Positions 1 to 9,400 of a stretch of 27,610 bases of DNA are shown here, one piece after another. The position numbers and the translations under genes are program-made. The number at the start of each line of letters is the position of its first letter. Position 1 is the stretch's first letter. This DNA is from a virus. The DNA is taken from positions 1 through 27,610 of IMG/VR virus record IMGVR_UViG_3300048694_000467. One strand, 5' to 3'. The notes beneath the pieces were generated by a model. It was not told where the DNA came from and searched no databases. It worked only from the letters and a program-made list of their open reading frames with translations.

Positions 1-663
1 TGTATATCCATCTCCTGAAGCATTGCTATATTGAATAGCAAACTGATATGTACCAGCTGTTAATTCACCGCCTGTTACAATATCTACCACTTCTATTTCT
101 GGTATATTGAAATTAGGTTGTACCTTTAATTTGTTACAATCTACCACTCCCACTTCTGTAATAATATCACAAACATTTTCACCTACAATAGTTACCCATG
201 GTGGATTGTCTAAATCTAAAAATCTTCTAGGATTAAGACCATCTGTCCAATAGATTTCTGTTGTACAGTTTGTAATCTTATGTACAGCTTTATGTATTGG
301 GTAGTTTATATCAAAGTTAAGACAGTCTCCTTGTATGTATGTATGATATACACAATCATTATTATTCATATATCCTATTTGAGAACCTCCTGTTTCAGGG
401 TTTGTCAAAAAGAATACATGTTTATTTTGTTCTGGAATAAAGTGTTCTCCTATCAAATGATAGTTCTCAGGAAAGTTTAAGCATAGCTCATTCCCTGGCT
501 CATTCTGATAGTTAACAGAATTAGCATCAAAGTTTTCTAGAGCAGCATTTAAAGCATACGTAAGCTTACCCTTGTCTATCTGATTAACAGATGAGTCCAT
601 GTTTAAGCCAGTTCTGCCAAGATTAAATTCCTGTCTAATATTAGTTGTTTCTTCTCCAGCCAT
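1..663 (-). CDS. Tail muzzle/stabilization protein, N-terminal part
   Basis: An uninterrupted reading frame of 221 codons starts at ATG 663 and runs off the left edge, so the C-terminal part is outside the window. It overlaps the end of the upstream tube gene by 23 bases, which suggests coupled translation. The N-terminal pattern (LNAALENFD, then NEPGNELC) followed by a cysteine-containing beta-rich stretch, and the position directly after the tube connector, match what I recall of the large stabilization or muzzle protein that closes the tail of crAss-like podoviruses. In those phages it forms the distal tail assembly that gates DNA exit. The reading frame is seen directly; the name rests on recalled family pattern and gene order. 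Confidence 0.7.
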   Translation of the reverse strand, partial: MAGEETTNIRQEFNLGRTGLNMDSSVNQIDKGKLTYALNAALENFDANSVNYQNEPGNELCLNFPENYHLIGEHFIPEQNKHVFFLTNPETGGSQIGYMNNNDCVYHTYIQGDCLNFDINYPIHKAVHKITNCTTEIYWTDGLNPRRFLDLDNPPWVTIVGENVCDIITEVGVVDCNKLKVQPNFNIPEIEVVDIVTGGELTAGTYQFAIQYSNASGDGYT

Positions 664-1612
664 ATCTGTTTGTTCTATTTGGTAGTTCGTACATGTTGAA
701 TCTATTCAAATCATTCTTTATCCTTCTTTGCTTAGTCCAAGGATCTTGCTTCTTAATTTCAATATCAGCCATGATAAATGCTTCTTCTGATAGTTGTTTG
801 TAATAAGATAGCTTCGCTTGTATCTGCTGAAAGGTTTCATCAGTTAACTGATTAGAAAGCATCTCAAATACTTTGTATTTAATAAATGCTTCTATATATT
901 CTCTAATACGATAATTATTAGGAATTAATTGATTTCCACCACAGTCATATTCTGTAGCATAGAATATTAAGTGTACCACTCCATGTCTGAAGTTAGTAAC
1001 AAACTTATTATCTCTAATATCAAAAGAATCATAACTAGCAGCTCCTGGAGTGAACTCATTAATAGGAGGAGCAGCATTGTAAAACTCCCAAGCTTCTGTA
1101 TAGGTTACATCACATTTACCTCTTGCAGATATATTACCTGGTTTAAGTAAATATTCTTTTCTATAAGTTCTTGTTCCTTGTTGATTTGTTTTATATACAG
1201 TTTCTATAATCTCAGGCATACAGCTACCATCACAACCTACATTACCACAGCAAGGACTAGGAATAGCACAATCTGTTGTAATAGGACTCACTTGAATCGT
1301 TGTTTGTGTAGCAGCTTGAGAATAGAAAGAATTAGCAGTTTGATATGGATATCCTTCCACTGATGTACACATCCATGCTTCTCTTACAGCATAGAAGTTA
1401 TCAGGAAGTCTAGCTTCAAAGTCTTCAACAAAAAGAGTTTCTTCACTAATAACATAAGTGGTTCTACCCAACTTTCTTAAACATTTGTCTAAGTAAGTGG
1501 GAAATAATAAATCATCTACAGCTCCTGTATCAAAATAAGATTTTAACTCTTCCTTAACAGTTGAGTAAATTGGCTCAGGAGAGATAAAGTTGTATTTGTA
1601 ATAGTATGACAT
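641..1612 (-). CDS. Tail tubular / head-tail connector protein (P22 gp4-like)
   Basis: This 323-residue protein is probably the adaptor or tube protein that joins the portal to the tail in short-tailed phages. The N-terminus (EPIYSTVKEELKSYF, then a DDLLFPTYLDKCLRKLG stretch) looks like the helical start of the P22 gp4/T7 gp11 type of connector. A cysteine-rich insert (CCGNVGCDGSC) lies near residue 120, and the C-terminal 80 residues are charged and helical. The start has the A-rich leader AAAATAAAACAAAATG, identical over 16 bases to that of the gene at 12399-13535. It sits between the HU/IHF-like gene (6-base gap) and the muzzle gene (23-base overlap), the usual crAss-like order. The assignment is by pattern and context; the connector role is inferred. 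Confidence 0.65.
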   Translation of the reverse strand: MSYYYKYNFISPEPIYSTVKEELKSYFDTGAVDDLLFPTYLDKCLRKLGRTTYVISEETLFVEDFEARLPDNFYAVREAWMCTSVEGYPYQTANSFYSQAATQTTIQVSPITTDCAIPSPCCGNVGCDGSCMPEIIETVYKTNQQGTRTYRKEYLLKPGNISARGKCDVTYTEAWEFYNAAPPINEFTPGAASYDSFDIRDNKFVTNFRHGVVHLIFYATEYDCGGNQLIPNNYRIREYIEAFIKYKVFEMLSNQLTDETFQQIQAKLSYYKQLSEEAFIMADIEIKKQDPWTKQRRIKNDLNRFNMYELPNRTNRYGWRRNN

Positions 1613-1618
1613 TTTGTT

Positions 1619-2095
1619 TTATTTTTTCCATTCCCTGTACAGGTGCTGGTATTTATCATCTGTTTTTATGTAATGTGATAGCAATCTAGATGTTACACGA
1701 GAAGGTTTAAAGTACCAAAGGTCTATGTTTCTAATTCTAGCAGTTTCTTTAAACCACATCCAACCAAAGAAATATCCTTCTGTATGGTAATTGAAATTAT
1801 AGATTATCTTTCCTTTCTCTTTAGTTCTTTTCCAATCCACTGGTAGGTTAACAAACTCTTTACCATCTTTAGATTTTAGTTTTCTTCTCTTCTTTTTGTT
1901 TACAGAAAACTCTCCAAACCCAGAAGGAAGCTTAGCTCTTTCACCAGTTTCTAATATATAATTCTTAAACTGGTCATTGAATTGATATACAATGTTTCTC
2001 CACTCATCAAATGTTATTTTAATAGTGGGATTCTTTTTGCAAAAGTTATTGTAGTTTTCTTTACTAGAGCTTCTCCAGTCTATCTTAGTACGCAT
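1619..2095 (-). CDS. HU/IHF-like structural protein
   Basis: This 158-residue, very basic and aromatic protein has an HU/IHF-like core: helices in residues 8-50, then LPSGFGEFSV around residues 57-65, matching the G-F-G-x-F turn of HU and IHF. The C-terminal 80 residues (many W, F, Y, R) are an extension absent from bacterial HU (about 90 residues). crAss-like phages are known to carry IHF-like genes inside the tail-gene block, where the fold is thought to be part of the virion rather than a nucleoid protein. Its start overlaps the upstream stop as TAATG, implying translational coupling with the ring protein gene. The motif is seen directly; the virion role is inferred from context. Confidence 0.6.
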   Translation of the reverse strand: MRTKIDWRSSSKENYNNFCKKNPTIKITFDEWRNIVYQFNDQFKNYILETGERAKLPSGFGEFSVNKKKRRKLKSKDGKEFVNLPVDWKRTKEKGKIIYNFNYHTEGYFFGWMWFKETARIRNIDLWYFKPSRVTSRLLSHYIKTDDKYQHLYREWKK

Positions 2096-2829
2096 TAGTT
2101 GCTTGGTTTTACAGCATTAGGTGCTTGACCATCTGCACCATCTTCTGATATATCAGTTTTAAGTCTAAAATAAGTAGATAACAATTTTTGAGAGGTAAGT
2201 TCTAATACTTGCTTTTCTAAGTATCCTGGGCATCCATACTCCTTATCTAAAGGATTCATACAGATTTCTTCTGTAGGATAGGTAATACTACCACAACCAC
2301 ATTCAGGAAACATTATCTCATTAGGTACATCTTCTTCAAAGAAAGCAGATATTCTAGCTGCTTTTAAGTTAGGATTATTAATGTATAAATAACCACCATT
2401 AGCTATCCAATAGTATTGTTCCTTCTTTATAATAGGAAGTTTCAACAGATTCATATATCTATTGATTGTAATCTCTTTAAACTTAGTTCCCTTACCACCC
2501 ATAGCATTGATAGAATAAACCCCTTGAATAACATATTGATAGTTTCCTTCAGATATACGAGGAAGTTTATATTTGCTTCTTGCTACATTACATGGATCTA
2601 CATATTCACAACAATCAGAAATAGGAACTTCTATCATCTCTAAACAAGGGATGGTAGTAAACAAAGTGTCAGTAGCCCAAAGCTTTCTGAGATTTGTCTC
2701 ACGTTTTACTAATAACTGTGTGTTGTTTTTAATCTCAGAAGCTACCACTCTGTCAGTGATAAGATTGTCTGTAGATAGCAACTTGTGCATTCCACGAACA
2801 TCTGAGACTAATTTACGTAATGTTGCCAT
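2095..2829 (-). CDS. Ring/tail-tube structural protein
   Basis: This 244-residue protein begins with a helical segment (TLRKLVSDVRGMHKLLSTD) and continues into a mixed domain with paired cysteines near residues 73-80 and a CGCG group near 185. I recognise the N-terminal pattern as one widespread in tailed phages of Bacteroidota, located between fibre genes and the IHF-like/tube pair, but I cannot name an exact ring position. It is tightly coupled at both ends by TAATG overlaps: with the metallophosphoesterase stop upstream and the HU/IHF-like start downstream. A structural head-tail ring or tube component is the best reading. An assembly chaperone would be an alternative. Confidence 0.55.
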   Translation of the reverse strand: MATLRKLVSDVRGMHKLLSTDNLITDRVVASEIKNNTQLLVKRETNLRKLWATDTLFTTIPCLEMIEVPISDCCEYVDPCNVARSKYKLPRISEGNYQYVIQGVYSINAMGGKGTKFKEITINRYMNLLKLPIIKKEQYYWIANGGYLYINNPNLKAARISAFFEEDVPNEIMFPECGCGSITYPTEEICMNPLDKEYGCPGYLEKQVLELTSQKLLSTYFRLKTDISEDGADGQAPNAVKPSN

Positions 2830-4079
2830 TATAAATATTGTTTGAGTATATTTGTTATTCCTGAGCCTTGCTCTATTAAGAATCCTGTCACCTCAGCTTT
2901 AGACATTGTATGACCATTCTTATCATCCCAAAGACTCTTAGCGTTAGAGAACGCTGGAATTTGGTAAAATTTAATTCCGTTAAAATCATGACTTACTTCA
3001 TGATGTTTGTCTCCTGTGAAGATGTAGAAGTTATTATGGAAAGACCATCCTTCTCTAAATTCTATTGGAAACAATGCTGCTAACTTAGCAGGCTTAATTG
3101 CATCTCCATGGTTAAACATTAATGCTGAGCTACCATAGCTGATGTACTTTCTATATTTAGGACTCACATCAAATGCAAGTCTGTCTATGTTCTTAAAGTA
3201 GGCTTGTAACCATGTTACCATATGCCATCCTACAAACTCATCATGATTACCTGCTACATACACTACATTAACACTTTCAGCATATTGTAATAACATTGTA
3301 ATTACAAGAATCTCATGCTCACAGATGAACTGAAAAGAATCATGATAGGTATGTGTATTGGTCTGAGGAGTACCTTTTGTTGTAGTTCCTGAGTACTCAC
3401 TATTGAACTCATCTGAACCAATGATGTATGTAATTTGTTCTAGGTTATTTGAAAGCTGTGCCTGTTTTACAATAACTTCTAGCTTATATATAATACTAGC
3501 TAATCTATCTGAGATGTTATTATTACCATCAATGTCATATTTGTTTAAATGAGCATCTTGCTTATTGATAACTAACATGGCAGGATACTTATATTCAAAG
3601 AACTGAGGCTTCATAACATCCTGACTTATAGGCTTATATGAAGCTAAAAAGTCCACAAAGCTATCTTGAAACAGTTGCTCTGTGGACTTCTTTCCTAGCC
3701 AAGCTTTCACCTGCCAGTGGGGATGTTCTCCATTCCCCCAGAAGTTTTGAACATATTTAGTTACTTCCCATTTCTCTGTGTCTATCTTACACTTCTTAAT
3801 TAACTCATCTAGGCTTTTTACCTCTTCGTTAAAATTAGCTACTACCTCTCCTGTACCCTTCGCTAGATCTTCTGTAAACTTAACCACCCTATCTTCTAAG
3901 TCTGCAATATAGTTTCCAATCTCAGCATCTTCTACAACTCTTTCTTGTTTCCTTATCTCTTCTAGCAATTCGTCAATCTCAGTTTCTTTGATTCCTAGCT
4001 TTTCAGCATAGTATTTCTTTGATTTCTTCCAATGTAACATCTGCTGAAGCTTTTCTAAAAGGGATTGGTTTTCAGACAT
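2829..4079 (-). CDS. Calcineurin-like metallophosphoesterase with N-terminal HTH-like segment
   Basis: All motifs of the calcineurin-like (Mre11/SbcD-type) two-metal phosphoesterase fold are visible in order: DAH at residues 175-177, GSDEFN at 221-226 in place of the usual GDxxN, GNHDE at 277-281, NHGD at 323-326 and GDKHH at 356-360. Residues 13-42 resemble a short helix-turn-helix, and residues 40-100 are a probable coiled coil. The family hydrolyses phosphodiesters or phosphomonoesters, so a nuclease or nucleotide phosphatase role is possible. It is odd to find an enzyme heading the tail ring/tube operon. It lies just behind its own promoter (4108-4140) and is coupled by TAATG to the ring protein. 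The catalytic family is clear; substrate and location are unknown. Confidence 0.85.
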   Translation of the reverse strand: MSENQSLLEKLQQMLHWKKSKKYYAEKLGIKETEIDELLEEIRKQERVVEDAEIGNYIADLEDRVVKFTEDLAKGTGEVVANFNEEVKSLDELIKKCKIDTEKWEVTKYVQNFWGNGEHPHWQVKAWLGKKSTEQLFQDSFVDFLASYKPISQDVMKPQFFEYKYPAMLVINKQDAHLNKYDIDGNNNISDRLASIIYKLEVIVKQAQLSNNLEQITYIIGSDEFNSEYSGTTTKGTPQTNTHTYHDSFQFICEHEILVITMLLQYAESVNVVYVAGNHDEFVGWHMVTWLQAYFKNIDRLAFDVSPKYRKYISYGSSALMFNHGDAIKPAKLAALFPIEFREGWSFHNNFYIFTGDKHHEVSHDFNGIKFYQIPAFSNAKSLWDDKNGHTMSKAEVTGFLIEQGSGITNILKQYL

Positions 4080-4107
4080 ATATAGTTAGGTTTAGTTAAA
4101 ATTGCTG

Positions 4108-4140
4108 TAAAGGTACGGAATATTTTTGATATTTACCAAA
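4108..4140 (-). promoter_or_regulatory. Bacteroidota-type promoter of the tube/muzzle operon
   Basis: On the minus strand TTTG (4140-4137), a 21-base spacer and TACCTTTA (4115-4108) match the Bacteroidota primary-sigma promoter (TTTG, then TAnnTTTG) with one mismatch in the last base. It lies about 30 bases upstream of the metallophosphoesterase start and just after a terminator, exactly where a new transcript is needed. No start-site data are available, so this is a motif-plus-context call. Confidence 0.5.
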
Positions 4141-4146
4141 TTTAAT

Positions 4147-4185
4147 TAACTAATTTGATTAGATAGTTTAATCAAGTTGATTAGA
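4147..4185. repeat. Candidate operator: two TTGATTAGA copies 22 bp apart plus TAACTAATTT
   Basis: TTGATTAGA occurs at 4155-4163 and 4177-4185, a spacing of 22 bp (two helical turns), just upstream of the promoter at 4108-4140. Between the copies lies an inverted arrangement (TAATCA, three bases, TGATTA). The 10-mer TAACTAATTT at 4147-4156 also occurs next to the -33 box of the promoter at 25466-25496. Together this looks like an activator or repressor binding area; the protein is unknown. Confidence 0.35.
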
Positions 4186-4193
4186 GTTGAAAC

Positions 4194-4222
4194 AAAAACC
4201 CCCAGCCTAGAAAGGCCAGGGG
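4194..4222 (-). terminator. Rho-independent terminator of the fibre cluster
   Basis: Reading leftward, CCCCTGGCC, the loop TTTCTA and GGCTGGGGG form a 9-bp stem with two G-T pairs, followed directly by TTTTTG. It sits 36 bases after the stop of the threonine-linker protein gene and before the next operon's promoter, so it should end fibre transcripts. Confidence 0.8.
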
Positions 4223-4225
4223 ATA

Positions 4226-4252
4226 CCCTGTAAACCAACAAACAGGGTTTTT
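4226..4252 (+). terminator. Opposite-facing hairpin with T-tract
   Basis: On the plus strand CCCTG, a 12-base loop and CAGGG are followed by TTTTT. It faces the minus-strand terminator next to it, so the pair could block transcription from both directions. The stem is only 5 bp and the loop is long, so its strength is uncertain. Confidence 0.4.
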
Positions 4253-4257
4253 GAATA

Positions 4258-4788
4258 TTATACTGAACAAGCTAAAGAGCATGTAGCACTGCTTCCTAAT
4301 GTATCTAGTATTAATGCTACACCAGAACCAGTTGATGTACTAATCTTGTATACAAATCCACTATGTGAAATGTCTGAGTAATAGTGACTTCCAATATAGC
4401 TAAACCCTGCTGGGAATGCCACTAATACATCTGTTTGAGATATTGTACAGTCTACACAAGTGTACTCAGTTGCTAAATAATAATCATAGTCTACTGGTAC
4501 ATAAGCAGTTGTGGTTGTAGTGGTTGTTGTACTGCTACTTGATGTGGTGGTGGTTGTAGTAGTAGGAGCACCATCTATTGGCATATAAAGTTCTCTACTA
4601 CATGTGCCTGTAGAGATGGCTAATACAGTTGTGCTATCCACAGGAACTAATGTAGATGTATATCCAGCAAGTAAAGCTGCTCTTGATACACCTGTTTCAA
4701 ATGCTGTTGTGTAACCATCTGCATCTGAATAAAGGTCAAATGGTCCTACATTTGTACCTGCTAATGTTAATGTTATTGTTACTGTCAT
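4258..4788 (-). CDS. Two-domain virion-associated protein with threonine-rich linker
   Basis: This 176-residue protein has three parts: a beta-rich N-terminal domain (about 1-74) containing a DLYSDADGYTTAFETGVS stretch, a linker of Thr and Ser only (about 76-93), and a second beta-rich domain with CVDC and a C-terminal CSLAC pair. The N-terminal domain pattern recurs, as I recall, in small fibre-associated proteins of Bacteroidota phages, but no function is known to me. It is the last gene of the fibre cluster, 11 bases after the BNR protein gene and 36 bases before a strong terminator. The Thr/Ser linker resembles the C-terminus of the virion protein at 12399-13535, which favours a surface-exposed role such as a flexible decoration or adhesion domain. 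This is inference. Confidence 0.55.
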   Translation of the reverse strand: MTVTITLTLAGTNVGPFDLYSDADGYTTAFETGVSRAALLAGYTSTLVPVDSTTVLAISTGTCSRELYMPIDGAPTTTTTTTSSSSTTTTTTTTAYVPVDYDYYLATEYTCVDCTISQTDVLVAFPAGFSYIGSHYYSDISHSGFVYKISTSTGSGVALILDTLGSSATCSLACSV

Positions 4789-4799
4789 ATTGATTTATT

Positions 4800-6422
4800 T
4801 TATAATGCTGTAAAACTAGTTCCGCCATTTGTTGATAAGAATAACCCATTACTAGCACCAGCAAGTATATAAGTTCCTCCATTATCTGCATCTACACAAG
4901 TCCAACTTTTTACTCCACTTCCTGTTAAATTTGAAACAACATTTGAAGCGTTTATTGTTTTTATGTAAGTAGACCCACATACCACTCCATAAGTTATGGA
5001 TGTATCATTTGCAGAAACCCCAATCCAATAATCGGTGCTATTAATCATAGTCCAATTAGCTCCATAATTTGTAGATTTATACAATTTAAATGGAGTGCCT
5101 ACAGTGGGATTATTTGACATTGTTGCAAATAACTTACCACCATTTGGAGAACAACTAACATCAGTAAACCATTGGTCTGGATATCCTGCAGAAAGAGAAG
5201 CATCATTAAAAGTTACAGGACTAGACGTCCCATTTGAAGAATAGAAAATATATCCAGAAGTCCATTCTGTTTGAGTGGGAAGAGGACCAACTATATCTAT
5301 ACCAGTTACTATTGTTTGATATACACCATTAGAACTCATAGCACATCCTGAAAAGTTTTTGTTTTCTGGATAATAATTTGGAGAACCTCCATTTGGAGAA
5401 AATTGTGTATATGTATGAGATGAAGCAGTCCATGTAGAACCATAGTTTTGTGACCTATAAACATAATAAGTAAATCCATCTCCTGAATACTGTCCAACTA
5501 TTGTTTGATATTGTCCATCACCTGATATTGCACATCCTGTATAAACAGCTGCTGGCAAAGCAGATATGAAAGACCAAGTAGAGCCATAATTTGTAGATTG
5601 ATATGCATATCCTCCAGCTGCAACTGCTAACATATATTGTCCATCACCAGATACAGCAACTTTAGTCCAATAGTTATCTATTGCTATTCTTGTCCAAGTA
5701 GCTCCGTAATTTGAGGATACATTCAAAGAACCAACTGTATAAGCAGTATTGCAATTAATTACCATTTTAGTTCCAGACGTGGCAACCATATATTGCCCTG
5801 TATTTTTACTTACAGCTACTGAAGTCATTGCTACACCTAAGTTTAAAGGAGGTGGTGTAGGGCCTGTACAATTACCATCACCTGTTTCAATAGAAACTTG
5901 ATTAATTGTATTAATCACCTGACTTGGGAATGTAACATAATAAGGACCTGGACCTAATGATGTAAAACCATCTACACAATATGTATTATATTCGGAATCA
6001 TAACATCTAGCCCAGTTGCTTGGCATATCTGCATCTGCATAATATAATGTAATATCATATGTACCTATTTGGTCTGTGTAACCAATAGTACCATTACCAA
6101 TATCTAATGGAAATGATGCACCTGTTATACTCACTCCATTTACTTGTACATCTGTAATTGTTCCTGTAAAAAATCCATTTGATATACCTACAGCTGCTAC
6201 ATTATCTTTTAAATCACTTTTAACAACTAATTGATTATCTAACTTAGCTGCATATGGAGGATAATTTGGGTCAATATTTACATATGTATAAGCAGCTGTT
6301 TTAGTGCTTTCTTGATTAGTACTTGGTATTGTTGTTTTTGCATCAAAATATCCTTCACTTACTCCGCTTTGTAAGTTATTATAAGATACACATTGATTAT
6401 CTGCTAAGGCACTAAATGACAT
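4800..6422 (-). CDS. BNR/Asp-box beta-propeller tail protein
   Basis: The N-terminal ~190 residues of this 540-residue protein form a beta-rich domain starting with a NQCVSYNNLQSGV segment, probably the virion-anchoring part. From about residue 195 to the end run BNR/Asp-box-like repeats, recognisable as S-x-N-Y-G-(S/A)-x-W turns preceded by S-x-(D/N)-G-(Q/V)-Y blades. This propeller type is found in sialidases, sortilins and many phage tail proteins, where it often binds glycans. No sialidase arginine triad or FRIP motif is visible, so binding is more likely than hydrolysis. It shares a TAATG overlap with the collagen-like fibre stop, so the two are probably made in step. A receptor-recognition role is inferred. 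Confidence 0.7.
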   Translation of the reverse strand: MSFSALADNQCVSYNNLQSGVSEGYFDAKTTIPSTNQESTKTAAYTYVNIDPNYPPYAAKLDNQLVVKSDLKDNVAAVGISNGFFTGTITDVQVNGVSITGASFPLDIGNGTIGYTDQIGTYDITLYYADADMPSNWARCYDSEYNTYCVDGFTSLGPGPYYVTFPSQVINTINQVSIETGDGNCTGPTPPPLNLGVAMTSVAVSKNTGQYMVATSGTKMVINCNTAYTVGSLNVSSNYGATWTRIAIDNYWTKVAVSGDGQYMLAVAAGGYAYQSTNYGSTWSFISALPAAVYTGCAISGDGQYQTIVGQYSGDGFTYYVYRSQNYGSTWTASSHTYTQFSPNGGSPNYYPENKNFSGCAMSSNGVYQTIVTGIDIVGPLPTQTEWTSGYIFYSSNGTSSPVTFNDASLSAGYPDQWFTDVSCSPNGGKLFATMSNNPTVGTPFKLYKSTNYGANWTMINSTDYWIGVSANDTSITYGVVCGSTYIKTINASNVVSNLTGSGVKSWTCVDADNGGTYILAGASNGLFLSTNGGTSFTAL

Positions 6423-9400
6423 TATTTATTTAATTTAGCTTCTAATTCTGCAATACGTTTTTCTAATGCTGCTATTTTTAATGTATGAACATCCATGTAA
6501 TTTACAGATAATTTTTCATCTCCTGTAACTGCTTCTGGTATTACTTCTTGCACTTGTTGAGCTGAATAACCATATCTAACTTGATCTATATCTTTATCAG
6601 TACGAGTAAATTTAATTACATCTATTCCTAATACATCTAAAATAGGGTTTGTTTCTAATACATTCTTAAATCTAATATCTGAAGATTCAAAGAAAGAACC
6701 TGCTGTTAATTGAGATCCACTAATTGTAACTCCTGTATTTGCTGTAGCACTATTTGATGTACCATTAGCTGTAAGTACAGCTCCTGCAGTTGTAGGAGAT
6801 ATAGAAGTGAATCCTGTTCCAGAACTACCATTGGTTCCACTTGAGCCATTGGTTCCACTTGAGCCATTAGTACCTGAAGAACCATTAGTTCCAGATGATC
6901 CATTTCCACCATTAGCACCAGAAGTACCAGAAGAACCACTAGTTCCAGAGGAACCGTTTGTACCTGATGAGCCATTGGTACCTGATGAGCCATTGGTACC
7001 ACTTGATCCATTATTACCACTTAATCCACTTGTACCAGAAGAACCTGAAGTACCAGCTGCACCAGAAGATCCTGATGTACCACTAACTCCTGAACTTCCA
7101 CTTGTACCAGAAGAACCAGGACTACCAGGACCACCATTAGCACCTGCAGTACCAGAACTTCCACTAGACCCACTTGATCCACTAGAGCCAGAACTACCAG
7201 AAGAACCTGATGTTCCATTAGCTCCTGCTGTACCACTAGATCCTGAAGAACCAGATGTGCCTGAAGAACCACTAACACCAGATGAACCAGAAGTTCCAGA
7301 GCTACCATTAGCACCATTAGCACCACTTGTACCTGAGCTACCAGAAGAGCCAGAAGATCCAGATGAACCAGAGCTTCCACTTGTACCAGATGTACCTGAG
7401 GAACCAGATGTTCCAGATGCACCAGAAGAACCACTACTACCACTTGATCCAGAACTAGCAGATGTACCTGAAGAACCACTAGAACCAGAACTACCGCTAG
7501 AACCTGATGTTCCAGAAGTACCTGAAGATCCGTTAACACCATTTATACCTGAAGTACCTGATGAACCTGATGTACCACTTGCACCAGAAGATCCAGAAGT
7601 ACCAGAAGATCCAGAAGATGCACTTGTTCCACTTGAACCTGCAGCACCTACAGCACCACTAGTTCCAGAACTACCATTGGTACCAGATGTACCTGCTGTT
7701 CCACTACTTCCACTTGTTCCAGAAGATCCACTACTTCCTGATGTTGCACTTGTTCCTGCTGTTCCACTTGAACCAGATGTACCACTTGTACCACTTGAAC
7801 CTGATGTACCAGATGAGCCATTAGCTCCACTTGTACCAGATGATCCAGAAGATCCACTTGAGCCAGATGTACCTGTAGTTCCTGAAGAACCAGACGTACC
7901 TGATGCACCACTAGATCCAGATGAACCACTAGTACCTGTAGTACCACTAGAGCCATTAGTTCCGTTAGTACCACTAGTTCCACTTGATCCGTTTGTACCT
8001 GATGTACCATTTCCAGAAGTACCAGCAGTACCTGTTAATCCTGATGTACCTGCACTACCACTTGTTCCTGCAGAACCAGAGGTTCCTGAAGAACCAGAGG
8101 AAGCAGATGTACCACTTGATGCACTAGTTCCGCTTGTGCCAGCAGAACCACTAGTACCAGATGAACCACTAGATCCAGAAGACCCTGAAGTTCCATTAGT
8201 TCCTGAAGTGCCAGATGAACCATTCGTACCACTAGTTCCAGAGGAACCTGATGTGCCTGAAGATCCATTAGTACCTGATGAACCACTGGTACCAGATGAA
8301 CCAGCACCACCAGAGGCCCCTGCTAAGTTTACACTCCATGAAGAATATGTACCACTACCATTAATTGTAGTGACATTTACAGACAAGGCACCTGTGCCAC
8401 TATTGTAGGAAATAACAGAACCTGTCATATCGTTTCCTACACTATTAGCAATGATTGCACTTTGTCCTACTGTATAAGATAAACCTGTTCCAACAGTAAG
8501 GTTTTGTGTACCTGTACCTATTGTTAGGTTAGTAGAAGATGTTGTTGCATATGTATTACCAGAGATACCAGAAGTTCCACTAGAACCATTTGTACCACTT
8601 GTTCCTGATGATCCATTGGTACCACTAGAACCATTCGTTCCACTTGTACCACTTGAACCAGCTGTAGCAGATGTGCCTGATGTTCCAGCTGTACCTGAGG
8701 TTCCACTAGAACCAGAAGTTCCACTTGAACCAGAGGTTCCACTTGAAGCACTAGTTCCACTTGTACCTTTTGTACCACTTGTACCAGAGCTACCACTTGA
8801 TCCTGATGTACCAGAAGAACCTGTTAAACCAGAACTACCACTAGTACCATTAGTACCTGCAGTACCGCTTGAACCTGATGTAGCAGAGGTTCCTGATGAA
8901 CCATTAGTACCACTAGAACCGTTTGTTCCAGATGTACCATTTAATCCAGCAGTTCCTGATGAACCAGATGTACCTGTATTACCACTAGAACCTGACGTTC
9001 CAGAAGACCCATTTGTTCCATTTGTTCCAGCAGTACCACTAGAACCAGATGTGCCACTTGAACCAGAAGATCCACTTGTACCAGAAGAACCATTGGCACC
9101 AGATGTTCCAGATGTACCACGTGTACCACTTGTACCACTAGACCCACTGGTACCAGCTGTACCACTAGATCCACTTGTTGCACTTGTACCTGCAGAGCCA
9201 CTAGAACCACTTGTACCGCTTGATCCACTAGTTCCTGATGTTCCATTCAAACCACTAGTTCCAGATGATCCTGAGGTTCCTGTGTTACCACTAGACCCAC
9301 TAGTACCACTAGAGCCAGAAGTAGCTGAAGTACCAGAAGAACCATTTGTTCCGCTTGATCCAGAAGTTCCTGAACTACCTGAAGTACCAGATGTTCCGTT

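Noticed and set aside
280-480. 66-codon frame on the plus strand
   Set aside because: Antisense to the muzzle protein frame, which is open over the whole 1-663 stretch and has a recognised pattern.
6807-8408. 533-codon open frame on the plus strand rich in Pro, Glu, Val
   Set aside because: It is the exact antisense of the collagen-like fibre repeats. Gly/Thr/Ser codons read backwards give Pro/Val/Leu/Glu/Asp without stops, and no leader or promoter is present.
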